DNA from: Chara braunii
Lineage: Eukaryota; Streptophyta; Charophyceae; Charales; Characeae
Reading direction: 5' to 3'
Length of the DNA: 59,967 nt
Assembly: GCA_003427395.1 (NCBI GenBank)
Contig: BFEA01001040.1
Span: 1 to 59,967 of the forward strand
The notes beneath the pieces are model-generated. The model saw nothing but the letters and a program-made list of their open reading frames with translations, was not told the DNA's origin and did no database searches. The translations under genes and the position numbers were made by a program. Positions 46,018 to 56,316 of the stretch are shown one piece after another; the first letter of the stretch is position 1; the number at the start of each line of letters is the position of its first letter.

Positions 46018-46509
46018 ATGACGCGATCTTGGAGCTCAGACTCATCCTACGACCCGAATTATTTCACCCCTTGGATAAACGAACTCATAACGCGGCGATA
46101 CCCCTGTCACACGGAGAATCGACTATGTCCGCGGGAATTCCACTGCGCCACCTCTAGCGACCCTCGGTGCTCTGATTTCCCTTCCCTCGACCACACGTAT
46201 TACTTCACCCACCCGGGATTTGTTGTCATTACCACCAGTTTCCCTCCTTTCCGCCTCCTTCTCCCGTATCATCAACTCAGCATCGTTCCATGGGCGGCCA
46301 TAGCCCCCTATTGGCCCAGTACGTTTCGTGTGAATTGCCGACGTAACGGCGAACAGAGAACTCCGGAATTCCGAAGGCCCAATCCAAGTACGCGGCGGCC
46401 TGCGCCACGTGGCGGCCCCCGACGGCCTAACTTTTCAGGACCGCCTCCACCGCGGAGGGATTTCCCCGTAAACCGCCACCCACAGTGCCCCGACCCCATC
46501 GGACCCTGA
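46018..46509 (+). CDS. LTR-embedded ORF, reference copy in C 3' LTR
   Basis: 163 codons. The N-terminal part MTRSWSSDSSYDPNYFTPW is acidic/Ser-rich. A Cys block (CHTENRLCPREFHCATSSDPRC) is followed by FVVITTSFPPFRLLLPYHQL, then SIVPWAAIAPYWPST and a Pro/Arg-rich C-terminus. It is in the LTR downstream of the TATA box, so the same ORF is present at both ends of the element. It does not overlap gag (35959 in the 5' context starts about 300 bp after the ORF end). Function unknown; a small nucleic-acid-binding or regulatory protein is possible but not shown. Confidence 0.62.
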   Translation: MTRSWSSDSSYDPNYFTPWINELITRRYPCHTENRLCPREFHCATSSDPRCSDFPSLDHTYYFTHPGFVVITTSFPPFRLLLPYHQLSIVPWAAIAPYWPSTFRVNCRRNGEQRTPEFRRPNPSTRRPAPRGGPRRPNFSGPPPPRRDFPVNRHPQCPDPIGP

Positions 46510-46667
46510 GTCCCTCATGCATGCGCCCCTTATTCGCCCAATTGCATTCATACCCTTAAGACTCCCCCCACTTCCCCAAAAATCCTTGGCACACCCCTTT
46601 TCGCACTTCCAGGCCTATATCCCACTCCGATCAGGAAGTCGCGCTGGGCGTGAGGTTGGGCGTCACA

Positions 46668-46886
46668 AACACAGGGTCCACCTGGTAAAAGATTCAACCC
46701 AGGGGTCCCAAACACCCCCTATTTGGGAATTGAAGTGAACCAGAGCATTGTCGAAGTAGAAATCAGGGAATTTCCTGCGCCTCAGCTCCAACTTCAAACT
46801 ATACAGAAACAAGGCCTCAGTTCCTGGGAGTGTGCCCATAGTACATGCCCGATGCAAAAAAATGAGATAACTGCTATTCTCTGCTG
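46668..46886 (-). repeat. Remnant of the upstream tandem PLE copy
   Basis: 46672-46886 matches 25574-25790 (end of RT, FLHRAYTMGTLPGTEALFLY on the minus strand). It is the continuation of 33034-33456 beyond element C. It breaks off at 46886, so only the 3' end of the upstream PLE unit is left. Confidence 0.75.
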
Positions 46887-47205
46887 AAGGCCTCAAACAC
46901 ATTTGATTTTTTTTTTCTTTTTCTTTTTTCTTGTCTGACATCGTTCGAAGGGAATGTCCTTGGGCGACGTCCTCGAGGACAGGTGGAATGATGGCGGGAA
47001 TTTCCTTGAAAACCCCCAAGGAAACTTCCTTCGGCCCCGAGGACGCCCCAAGGAGTGTCGAACTAGCCCCATAATCTGACACAACTAGCATTGCCTGTGG
47101 AGGCTCCATCTATTGGTGGGGAGCAGCACCTGCCGGAAAACGGGTCCAGCATCCCTAAATATTGTAATGGTTTGTGCAGTTTGACATGCCTTGGTAACGG
47201 TCTTG
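46887..47205. repeat. Short inverted-end repeat family and dispersed motif
   Basis: No gene. The inverted end 'ccaaggagtgtcgaactagcccc' (47050-47072) is shared with 24937-24960. A copy of the dispersed motif (ACGGGTCCAGCATCCC) lies at 47142. Confidence 0.45.
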
Positions 47206-47949
47206 TTAGACACTCCTAAAGGATTCCTAAGTTCCTTAGGACGAGTCCTAAAAGAATTTTAGGATTTGCTGCGGCGTGGTTGCACGCAATCCTAAAAAAA
47301 TTGTTTTAGGAACTGTCCTAACGGGTCTCCCGCGGCCAGTTCTCATATACGTATACGGAGCCGCGCCGTCGATGTTCGCCCATTGCAGGCTGGTGTCCGT
47401 GGTACAGACGGCGGTGGGCCCTGGCCGATTGAGGACTGGGAGGTGAGAAGCACATGGAGGACGACACAGGCAGACACCAACAGTTCAAATTTCGACTGTT
47501 GGGGCCCCTCCACTGCCTGCAGCGTCGTTATGTCGTGCTGCGAGAGTCATCGCCCTCCTCCGCGTTTCGCATCGAAGCCAACGGTCGACTACGGACGACA
47601 GGGCATCCCCACCCGCCCGCCAACGGCTACCGGTGGTGGTTGTTGCCTCCGCCGGCCCACCGAAGGCCTCCGATGTCCGACTCCTGGCCCGATGGATGAC
47701 TTCTGCACCACGGAGTCTGAGACGACGGCGCCATGCGCACGACGCCACGACTCCGTCAAATGCGGCTTCCTAAAAAATTCAGTAGGTCGGGTGCAAGTTA
47801 AAAATTTAGGAAACTTTGCCTGGGGAATCCTAAATTCTTTAGACCGACTCCTGACGCCGTTTTCACATTTTCGATCTCAAAAAATCGGATTTAGGAATGC
47901 ATGCAACCACGATGCAATCCTAAAAACAGGCATTTTTAGGAGTGTCTAA
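47206..47949. mobile_element. Non-autonomous TIR element, about 0.74 kb
   Basis: Ends are inverted: TTAGACACTCCTAAA on the left (47207) and TTTAGGAGTGTCTAA on the right (47935). Subterminal zones are rich in 'tcctaaa' motifs on both sides, around a GC-rich centre. No transposase frame. I cannot fix the target duplication. The open frame 47383-47949 runs into the right TIR and is not credible as a gene. Confidence 0.65.
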
Positions 47950-49185
47950 GGAGACCCTAAACTGAAATGATTGCAGGCTTCTGGGCTGGTCTATAATGAA
48001 TGCGATAAGGCAGGTAGAAATCCACAGTAGCTTGATCTACTGGCCTATATGGCTGCCTAAGGTGAGTGGTATGATTCACAGATCTCCTGGCAGTGATGGT
48101 GGGAGGATTGGTCACCAATTCTAAGTAATATTCTGTACACCCCCTTCCTCCAGCTACCAGTCTTTTGTTGTTGCAGTTAGAAATGTACTTATTGAATCTA
48201 TCATACGGCCTGGCGTCCCTTACATCATTTGCTGCCGCCAAACTGGCTAAGCACGGCACTCTCGGCCAAACCTATCCCTACCGCAGCCCCAATAGGTCAT
48301 GACAACCAATCCCAATCCAAACCCTAAAACAAAAATCGAGTTCCCTAATTTACGAAACCGAAATCCTAATCCACCCCTTCTGCAAACCCCCATTATTAAG
48401 CAACCCTGCCCCAATCTAATCTAGCGAAATCCAAGACGAAAAAGTAACAAATGACCAACCAAAAGCACGAAAACAAGATCCTTCAATGATCTAATCCTAA
48501 TTACCCACGGACAGAATCCCAAAATGATTCACAACTTCAAACTCTATACCCTATGCACCTCCAAATCAGCAACCCCAATTAAAATCCAAATCAGCAACCA
48601 CAACTAAAGTCCAAATCAGCAACCCATGTGATGGACGCAGTGGAAGTTTCGTAAATGTGACTGTTCTATTGAATGCCATCTTTTTTTTTTTTTTTTTTTT
48701 TTTTTGGCACAAACTGGGAACCGGGCCCAGTGTCCTATAACAAGTACGTTCAGAAAGCTTCAACCTGTGGAGCCTTTAAAGGCTAATACATAGGATGGAA
48801 GGCCTGTAGCAGGGCCCTTCCGCAGGCGCAAGCCTGAAAGCTAAGCTGGCTGAAGCTGCCAGTATCCCGGGTCGAATTGTGAGATCCCTGGGGCCATGCC
48901 CCACTTGTCGAGGTTTAGTTCTGGTTTCAAGTACGCGGGGCTCCCTGCAATCGGATCTGAAAATTCCACGGTGTGACCATGTTGAAAAATACACGAAACA
49001 TGAACTAAATACCCGCCAATGGGACATGGCCCCCCGCGTTGTACTGTTACCTTGTAATGAATGTTTTTTTTTTTTTTTTTAATACATCGGGCTTTCCTTT
49101 TTCCCTCTTTTTCACATCCGGCTTTCCTGGGTGTACTGGGTGTATCTGATGGGGGAAAAGAGGACACATGTACCTGATGGGGAAA
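47950..49185. other. No gene recognised
   Basis: Contains a T-run at 48681-48704 followed by the dispersed motif GAACCGGGCCCAGTGTCC, and a T-run at 49064-49080. No credible frame or RNA. Confidence 0.5.
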
Positions 49186-49347
49186 GCGAGGCCAGATGCG
49201 TCAGCAGTACACGCATGACCAGGTTGAGTGAAAACAAAGGTCCTAGTCAGGAAAGTCATGCTGGTGAGAGGCCAGATGTGTCAGCAGTACACGCATGAGC
49301 AGGTTGAGTGAAAACAAAGGTCGTAGTCAGGAAAGGCACGCTGGTGA
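49186..49347. repeat. Two-unit tandem repeat, about 81 bp
   Basis: 'gaggccagatg.gtcagcagtacacgcatga' and the following 'caggttgagtgaaaacaaaggtc' occur twice in succession with few differences. Confidence 0.85.
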
Positions 49348-49479
49348 GCCTGATTGATCCGGTTGGGTGTGGATGCACATGCGAGAGGTAGTGGGTATTG
49401 GTTGCATTCCTTCGCAGACTCCTCGAGCTGTGAGTCGAGCACACTGCTACCTGCAAGGATTGAATCACCAATACTTCCT

Positions 49480-49710
49480 TAAACCACCAGTACCTCGCCC
49501 AGCTATCAAGTCCGAGGCTCGGACTACCGGTAGCCCGATCATTCCCGAGCCTCGGACTTTATTGCCGAGCCTCGGACAACTGGTAGCACGTCAGGGAAAA
49601 AGAAAAAAAACAAAAAAAACATACAACTTTCTGCAAAAAAAAAACAAAAAAAAACAGCCGTAATCATACATGCCAAACGAGAATGAATCTTCCTCGATAG
49701 TTTCAGTCTC

Positions 49711-49783
<73 letters not shown>

Positions 49784-49887
49784 CGTCAGCCAGTGTCTGA
49801 TGCCGAAGCTAGAGAGAGAGAGAGAGAGGGCGTCAGCCAGTGTCTGACGCCGAAGCTTGGTGCTTCGGCGTCAGACACTGGCTGACG

Positions 49888-49938
<51 letters not shown>

Positions 49939-49996
49939 AACGTTGAAATCAGAATGAATCTTCCACGTTATCGCGGAAGATTCATTCTGATTTGAA

Positions 49997-50054
<58 letters not shown>

Positions 50055-50236
50055 CTCTCGTTATTCCCCCACTTCCCGCGCCCGTTTCTTTTTTGTTCGT
50101 TACTTTACATTTTCGTCATTGTTTTGTTTTTTTTTTGCCCGTTTTTTTATGACTACCGGTCGCACGTCGGTGGGTACCCTGGCCGATGCGGCGTGTTAAC
50201 GGCCACGTCGGCTTTCTCAAGCTGGGTGAGGTACTG
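49480..50236. repeat. Inverted-repeat element enclosing GA/CT palindromes
   Basis: Ends TTAAACCACCAGTACCTCGC (49480) and its near-inverse GAGGTACTGGTGGTTTAA (50228) face each other. Inside are (GA)n at about 49713-49780, a perfect palindrome 49811-49907 with (GA)n/(CT)n arms, a second palindrome 49939-50000 and (CT)n to 50050. No coding capacity. Confidence 0.6.
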
Positions 50237-50259
50237 GTGGTTTAAAGTCATGCCCCTTA

Positions 50260-50520
50260 AACCACAAGTATTTGGCCCAGCTATCGGCAGTGGGAAAAAA
50301 TGAAGTAGAAACGTTTCTAGTCGGATGAATTTGGGCGTTCCCATAGTGACCCGTACATTTCCTATTGTTAACGGGCACGGCTTTAGGAAGTACTGGTGTT
50401 TTAACAAGCCACGATTTTAGGAAACGTACGGGCCACTACAGGAGCGCCCAAATTCATCTGACTAGAAACGTTTCTAGTCCATTTTTTTCACAACAGATAG
50501 CTGGGCCAAGTACTGGTGGG
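50260..50520. repeat. Foldback MITE, arms about 105 bp
   Basis: Left arm 50260-50365 and right arm 50418-50520 are inverted copies: 'gtatttggcccagctatc' against 'gatagctgggccaagtac', and 'agaaacgtttctagtc' in both. The same terminal phrase is used by the neighbouring element 49480-50236, so the two are related. Confidence 0.75.
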
Positions 50521-50597
50521 GACTGATCCTACTTTACGTACGTCAGTAGCTTGTTGGCAAAAACTTAGATCCCTGCTCTTTCTGCTTGACGCGGCTT

Positions 50598-51021
50598 GAG
50601 GGCCTTGTTGCACTACTCGCCATCCGCCACAACTCGTGGCGGATGGGTGGAGAGTGAAAAAATGAGAATCGCGTCAAACTGGAGGCCTGGTTGCACTTAC
50701 TCGCCACAGTATTTCTTCTACAGAAAAGTAAAAAAAAAATGATCTGCCCGATCTCGACTCGTGAAGCTGTGCACTCTCCAGAAAGTCGTTTTGTTGAGAG
50801 TCGTTTTGTTGAGAGTCGTTTTGTTGAGAGGCCCGGGACCACCCTCCACAAACCGCTGTGCACTGGCAGGGAAACCAAAAAAACTTGCCACAACGTGTGT
50901 AGACGGTGTGGCGAGCGGTCTGACATATTTTTCATTCGCCAAGTTTGGTGAGTAAGTGCAACCAGGCGCCTACTCGCCACCAAACTTGGTGTACTACGGA
51001 GAGTAGTGCAACCAGGCCCTG
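50598..51021. repeat. Nested TIR/MITE pair
   Basis: Outer ends AGGGCCTTGTTGCACTACTC (50598) and the inverse of 'gagtagtgcaaccaggccct' (51001-51020). Inner ends 'ggcctggttgcacttactc' (50684) and the inverse of 'gagtaagtgcaaccaggc' (50950-50967). A copy of an element inside a relative is the simplest reading. A tandem (AGTCGTTTTGTTGAG)x3 lies at 50785-50830, and a hairpin (CCATCCGCCAC/GTGGCGGATGG) at 50619-50647. Confidence 0.65.
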
Positions 51022-52059
51022 AGTAGGGCGTGGCACTGAGGTAAGCAGTCGTGGCTCCACACACAAAATCCTGGCCGCAAAAGCAGTCGGAAAATTTCAA
51101 AAGTGCTCTACTCATACCCTGCGGCGAAAAAGGAGGAGGAAACTGCTCCTGAGTCACCTTTTAAGTTTGAAATAGGCAAGAAATGACAAAGTGAAGTGGC
51201 GCCGGTGTCATGTTTGAGTTTCAGAATGTGCAAGTTTAGTGGGGGGTCGGAACTTGAAACTGTGGCAGTTTTTTTTGTTTTTTTTTGTTTTTTTGTTAAC
51301 AACCGGGAACCAGACCTGGTGTCCCTTATATTTCAAGGCCAGGAATTGGGCCTGGCGTCCATCACAAAGAGATCGCGGTCCCGTTTGAGGGCGAGGCATC
51401 ATCGGTGAAGCTCAAAGACAGGACCACTATGCTTGTCCGACCCAATCTCCGAGAAGAGGGCCCAGGCATGACTGCAGAATGATACAGATGTCCCCAGTTA
51501 TCTATACCAAACAATCCTAACACAGGCAAAAGCCACCAAGCAACCGCTCAGAGGCGCAGAGAGGTGCAGAGAGGGTAATCCTCTCAGAAGAACAAATCAA
51601 CTAGAAGCTGCATTTCACAGAGACAGAAAAATGTCAACAAATTTGGAAAACTACCATTGAAGCAACGGAGGTCGTAAAAGACATATATTCACCAACAGGA
51701 CATCCACAGCCAACTAGGAAACAACAAACAGTAATATCTGTATTTCAAGATGTATCAAGGGGACGCTGGACCCGGTGAGGGATATCGCAGGGGCTATTCT
51801 TCCAAAAAGAAAAAAAAAAGGAAAAAAAAAACTTCGTTCAAAAAAAAAAACAAAAAAAAAAACTTTGTTCAAAAAAAAGAAAAAAAGAAGAAGAAGAAAA
51901 AAAGGACATCCACAGCCAAGAAGCACAGACTGCTATTTACAAGCAGAACAGCAGGGGCCAAGAAGTCCCAGCTGTAAGGATAACAGACCAGAGCCCATAG
52001 GGGCACATCCCAACAATGAAGTAAACACAAACAATGTTGCATATTTGTCAGAGGAAAAA
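51022..52059. other. No gene; T-run and A-run repeats
   Basis: Two copies of the dispersed motif around 51302-51360 and one inverted at 51757. A/T-runs at 51267-51296 and 51810-51903. No supported frame. Confidence 0.5.
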
Positions 52060-52664
52060 TGATATTCGGAGGTCCTGACGACCCCAAATCCAAAATGATC
52101 ATAGGATCTGATAAGATGACAAATATAATGCTGACTTAGAGATTTCTATAGAACAATTGCCCTGGCCTCAGGGCCCCAGCACCGAGGGAATATTGGGTGG
52201 GTGGGAGCCTGAAGAAAAAACGTTTCACCGTGCGAAACAGGGGGAAAAATCTCCAAGTCCGGTACTCGCAGCTTGTCGCTCACCCGTGCAGGAACGTGCC
52301 ACTCAGCTCGGCGTGTGCAGCAAGCGGAGGGATGGAAAATCAAAGCGTGATGAGTGCTCTTGGCCACTATCCATTTATAGCAAAGAGCACTCATCCAGGG
52401 ACAGTCCCATCGGAGTTTGCCCCTCTTCTGGGCCCTATCCAAGAACCCAGGTGAGACCTCTGACCTTGAACTGCAGATTGGGATGCTGAAGTGCCGCCAA
52501 AAAACTCAACCAATTAGAAACTTTGCCCTACGCCTCTTAATGATGTTCGGAGATCCTGACGACCCCAAATCCAAAATGATCATAGGATCTGATAAGATGA
52601 CAAATATAATAATGACTTAGAGATTTCCATAGAACAATTGCCCTAGCCTTAGGGCCCCAGCACC
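52060..52664. repeat. Pair of 124-bp direct repeats (TRIM-like)
   Basis: 52060-52183 and 52541-52664 are about 93% identical, start TGAT and end at CCCCAGCA (TG...CA), and enclose about 357 bp without a gene. Small size and TG...CA ends suggest a terminal-repeat retrotransposon in miniature. No convincing primer site or target duplication is visible, so a simple duplication is not excluded. Confidence 0.5.
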
Positions 52665-54408
52665 TCCTAACCAACCCAAAGTTCACCACCCTTCATGCAT
52701 CAGATGGCTGAAATGAAATGAGAAAAAAATTTGAGTAGTAATGAAGTCGAATGATTGCAGGTTGTGGTGGCTGGAGCGACTCTTGGGCCGGAGCGTACAA
52801 AAAGCCTCACAAAACAAGGTATTCGTGAAAACTGGACTTGGAAAATTGTCCAGTTTGCAAATATGCAATGATTTCTTTTGAAAAAATAGTTTTCCTACCG
52901 GCCAACATGCTTGAAATATTGTGCACAATTTTTTTCTTAAAATAATAATTATTTTAAAATTCTAACAGGCCATGCATTAGAGGCTCCCAAAAAAATATTT
53001 TTCTGAAGTTTTTCTTTTATTTCTAGTTCAGTGCTTGACTTTTTCTCTGGTCTCATTATATGTGCAGATGGACATGAACGGGAAAAGGAGTCTCGCTCGT
53101 TTTTTGGGAACACTACCGCTAGGCAGAGGAGCCTCGCTCATGTTTTGCAGACGTAACCATGGGCGGAGGGATGGACAGACAGACAGGCAGATCGACGAAC
53201 AGATTGCAGGCTTTTGTGCTTCTTTTCTCCCCTATCCCGGTGTTGCTGCGAGGCATGAAGCAACAACCCATGATTCAGTTTAGATGTTTTTTTTTTTCTC
53301 ATGGGGGCAGAGAGGGTGTGCAGTGCATGTGTAGCACATATGTAATTTCCCACATGCCTTGAGGTACAAAAGACAAGTTCCCTGAGGTATAAGTCGCATC
53401 CAACTGAAAGACAAAGTCTTTTCGCAAAGGTCACATTCAGGTCCCGACTGAAATGAGAAGTCATTTTGTAAAGTGAGCCTACATGAATAGTAAGTTATGA
53501 GGCTGAGAAAGGGACATGTCTGTTCGCCAGAGTGTCAAAGGTTGCAGTCCCACTCTAAATCAGTCCCAAGGGTCAAATCTGGTCCAGATCAGAAGTCCAA
53601 AAGGAAGGCCCACCGGGCAAAGCAGCAGCAGAGCATGCGAAAAGGGTACTGGGACATACATATTGGAACAACAGGTACTAGGACACACATATTGGAACAA
53701 CAGGTACTGGGCGAGGTATCAAAGGCGCTTGGGTGCTGGCTCAGAACACACAAGCCCAGTCCAACAGTACAAAAGGATTGGCCAGCCTCCCATCCAGGCA
53801 GATACCATTCACATGACAGTGCGGAAGTGTTGTGGCTCTTGTGCGCCAAATGAGAGTGAGTTGCGCCGGGCTTGTGAGCTGCGCTAGATGAGAGAGGTGG
53901 CGCTGGAGAATAGGAAGTGTGCATGTGATGAGAGTGTGAGTAGACCAGGACTCAAAGATAAGAGACAAAAGAGACACTGTGAGGAAGTCGGAGAGAGAAA
54001 GTTATAGTGACTTACCTTCTGAACGCTGTTCTGGTTGACTGAAGGCTGGTGTGAAACTCTTATTAAGTGAAGGAGACTTCAGATATTGTTAAGTGCTCAT
54101 CATTGATACTTCAATGATCTTTGTGACACTCCAACAAGATTATGAGATCAGGCTCCTTGCATGTACATGTCACAGAGCAACCACAGCTTCGATTGGCAGT
54201 TGGGAGACTGGGAGGACACATGTTCCACCCATGCTACCACATATGGAGCGATTACTACCTGGGGGACTGAGGCCAGAGATGTCCAGCAATGCAGTTTCAA
54301 ACACAATCAATGGGACTGCAGATGGACAATGACTAATTCCCGGTGCAAGTCCACAACTGATATCACAGATATTGGCAAACTAAAGTTAAATTGCAAAATT
54401 TCATAGCA
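52665..54408. other. No gene recognised
   Basis: Mostly unique-looking AT-rich DNA. It holds a 36-bp tandem pair at about 53645-53712 ('ggtactgggacatacatattggaac' type). Frames are short and without recognisable domains. Confidence 0.5.
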
Positions 54409-55405
54409 TGCAGAAGTACTCAGCAATTATTAGCAAATGCCAAAGTCAATTAAAGGCATACAAAGAAATTTCCAAGCTCATATTACAAATAAAAAAGAAA
54501 TTCCGGAGCATGCAGAAATACTCAGCAACTATTAGCAAATGCCAAAGCCAATTAATGGCAAAAAGATATTTAGGGGCCCCGACAGGGGTTGCACCTACTC
54601 ACCGGTTGGCCCACCCGACCGCACCCATCTGGCTGCAACCACCCACCCGCCCAGCACGCACACCCACCCGCCATGTTTGCACACCCAACCACCTAGGCAC
54701 GCACACAGACGCACCCACCCACCTGCACATGCACGCACCCACCAACCCACCCATACACACACGCACACACCCAGCCATACACACACGCACCCAGCCACCC
54801 ATACACCCATGACCCACACACCATGTACCTACCTACCCATCCACGCACACCCACCCACCCACCCACCTACCCACATGCCTACGCACACTGATCCACCCGC
54901 ACGCACACGCACGCACCCATACACAACAGCAGTCATTGGCGCTGTTCAGCGACCGGTCTATGAGCCAAACCAGGCAATACTACAACAGCCGCCAACCATC
55001 AAAGCATGCAGGAGTACTGAGCAATCATTAACTGAGCAATCATTAACAAATGCCAAAACTCAACTGAGAGCATGTTTCAAGTTCATATTACGAAATAAAC
55101 GACAAATTATAAAACTTTACAGCATGCGGAAATACTCAGCTACTATTAGCAATTGCCAAAGCCAATTAATGGCAGAAGATGGTTAGGGGCCCCAGTTGAC
55201 CCACCCGACCGCACCCATCCGACTGCAACCACCAACCCACCCACCAAGGACACTCACCAACCCACCCACCCACCCACCCACCCACCCACCCACCCACCTG
55301 GGCACGCACACAGAAGCACTCACCCACCTGCACATGACCCACCCACCCATACTCACGTAGGCACCTACCCAACCACCCCACCCACCCAGCCAGAGTTGAC
55401 ATAAC
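54409..55405. repeat. Segmental duplication with CCCA-rich minisatellites
   Basis: The phrase 'gcatgcagaaatactcagca' with 'ttagcaaatgccaaagccaa' occurs at 54409, 54511, 55005 and 55121. The last two (54511 and 55121) lead into 'aggggcccc' and a CCCA/CACGCACA-rich tract (54600-54925 and 55195-55400). The unit is about 600 bp, duplicated once. The Pro/Thr/His-rich frames here are translations of the minisatellite. Confidence 0.75.
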
Positions 55406-56316
55406 AAACAGCAGCCATATGCCCTACCCTCCAGCCACACACATGCAGTTGATATCACAAACAGCAAAGCTGAGGATCATCACTACCAGCAAGAGGTAGT
55501 TGTGAGGGTCAACAAGAGGTAGTTGCGAGGGATGACGGTCTCCTATCCCAGAGGGAACAGCTGCTACGACAGCAGCAGCAGCAGGACAACTCTCAAATCC
55601 TGGCGCTGCGCAGCGACTGTTCTGCGTACCACAACAACAACCAATCATCCTTCCTCAGCATCAACAACACCTGTTGTTGCCTAAGAAGGACAACTCTCAA
55701 ATCCTGGCGCTGTGCAGCGACTGGTCTGCGTACCACAACAGCAGCCAGTCATCCTTCCTCAGCATCAACAACGCCTGTTGTTGCCTAAGAGCCAAATGTA
55801 CGAGCAAATGTGCCACAGGGAAATAGCATTTGCAACAGCAGAGGGTCCGCAGTCCTCTGTCTCAAGCGAGCAATGCAGCAGAGCATTTTCTCAAATCCTG
55901 TAGCTTATCAGCAGCCATCCGTCCTTCTGCTGCAAATGGTGGAACAGTCCCAACAATACTACTTTTCTCGTCACAAAAATATTATAAACTTGAAAAGTCA
56001 AAAGAGTTTTAACAACAGCAAATGCAGTGGATATTTCCAGAACTTTGCTGATCCATCCTTCGACGACAGGATGAAAATCAATCTCAAATTTGAAAAGTAA
56101 AAAAGTAGCGGCAAGACAACTCTCAAATCCTCCTGCCGCAACAGCTCGTGTATGACCAAACCTGGACAAGGGCAAGGCAGCAAAGCAGACAGGCAGCAAG
56201 GCAGCCCCACAGGCAGCAGGCAGGCCGACAGGCAGGTGACAGGCAGCTCGGCAGGCTAGCAGGCATGCGGGCAGGTAAGCGGACAGATAAAAAAACAACC
56301 TTGACTAGGTTCTTCT
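55406..56316. other. No gene; tandem repeats
   Basis: Two tandem units of 104 bp (55584-55687 and 55688-55791, 'ggacaactctcaaatcctgg' start), with a further piece at 56114. A CAGG-rich imperfect repeat at 56175-56272. This follows the end of the methyltransferase locus and may include its 3' flank. Confidence 0.5.

Larger units (their letters stand above)
33457..46667 (+). mobile_element. Ty3/gypsy LTR retrotransposon C, full length, defective
   Basis: LTRs at 33457-35804 and 44295-46667 enclose the same ORF series as in element A. It is inserted in the terminal repeat of the upstream PLE copy. The unoccupied site is visible at 25566-25582. Left flank ends ACCA and right flank begins AACA before CACAGGG, consistent with a 4-bp target duplication with one later change. 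Stops at 38778, 39699, 41086 (all CAG to TAG), 41931 (CGA to TGA) and 43160, plus frameshifts near 36735 and 37345, make it non-autonomous. Confidence 0.93.
44295..46667 (+). repeat. 3' LTR of element C
   Basis: TGTGACGAACCAC to GGGCGTCACA. Preceded by GTTACATA instead of an evident polypurine tract; in A the same place reads GGGCGTCACATA, which makes a palindrome with the LTR start. Confidence 0.92.

Noticed and set aside
47383-47949. 188-codon plus-strand frame
   Set aside because: Extends into the right terminal inverted repeat of a TIR element and has no recognisable domain.
51750-52062. Lys-rich frames around 51775-52062
   Set aside because: Translation of A-runs next to the dispersed repeat.
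54595-55467. Pro/Thr/His- and Trp/Val/Gly-rich frames
   Set aside because: Translations of the CCCA/CACGCACA minisatellite on both strands.
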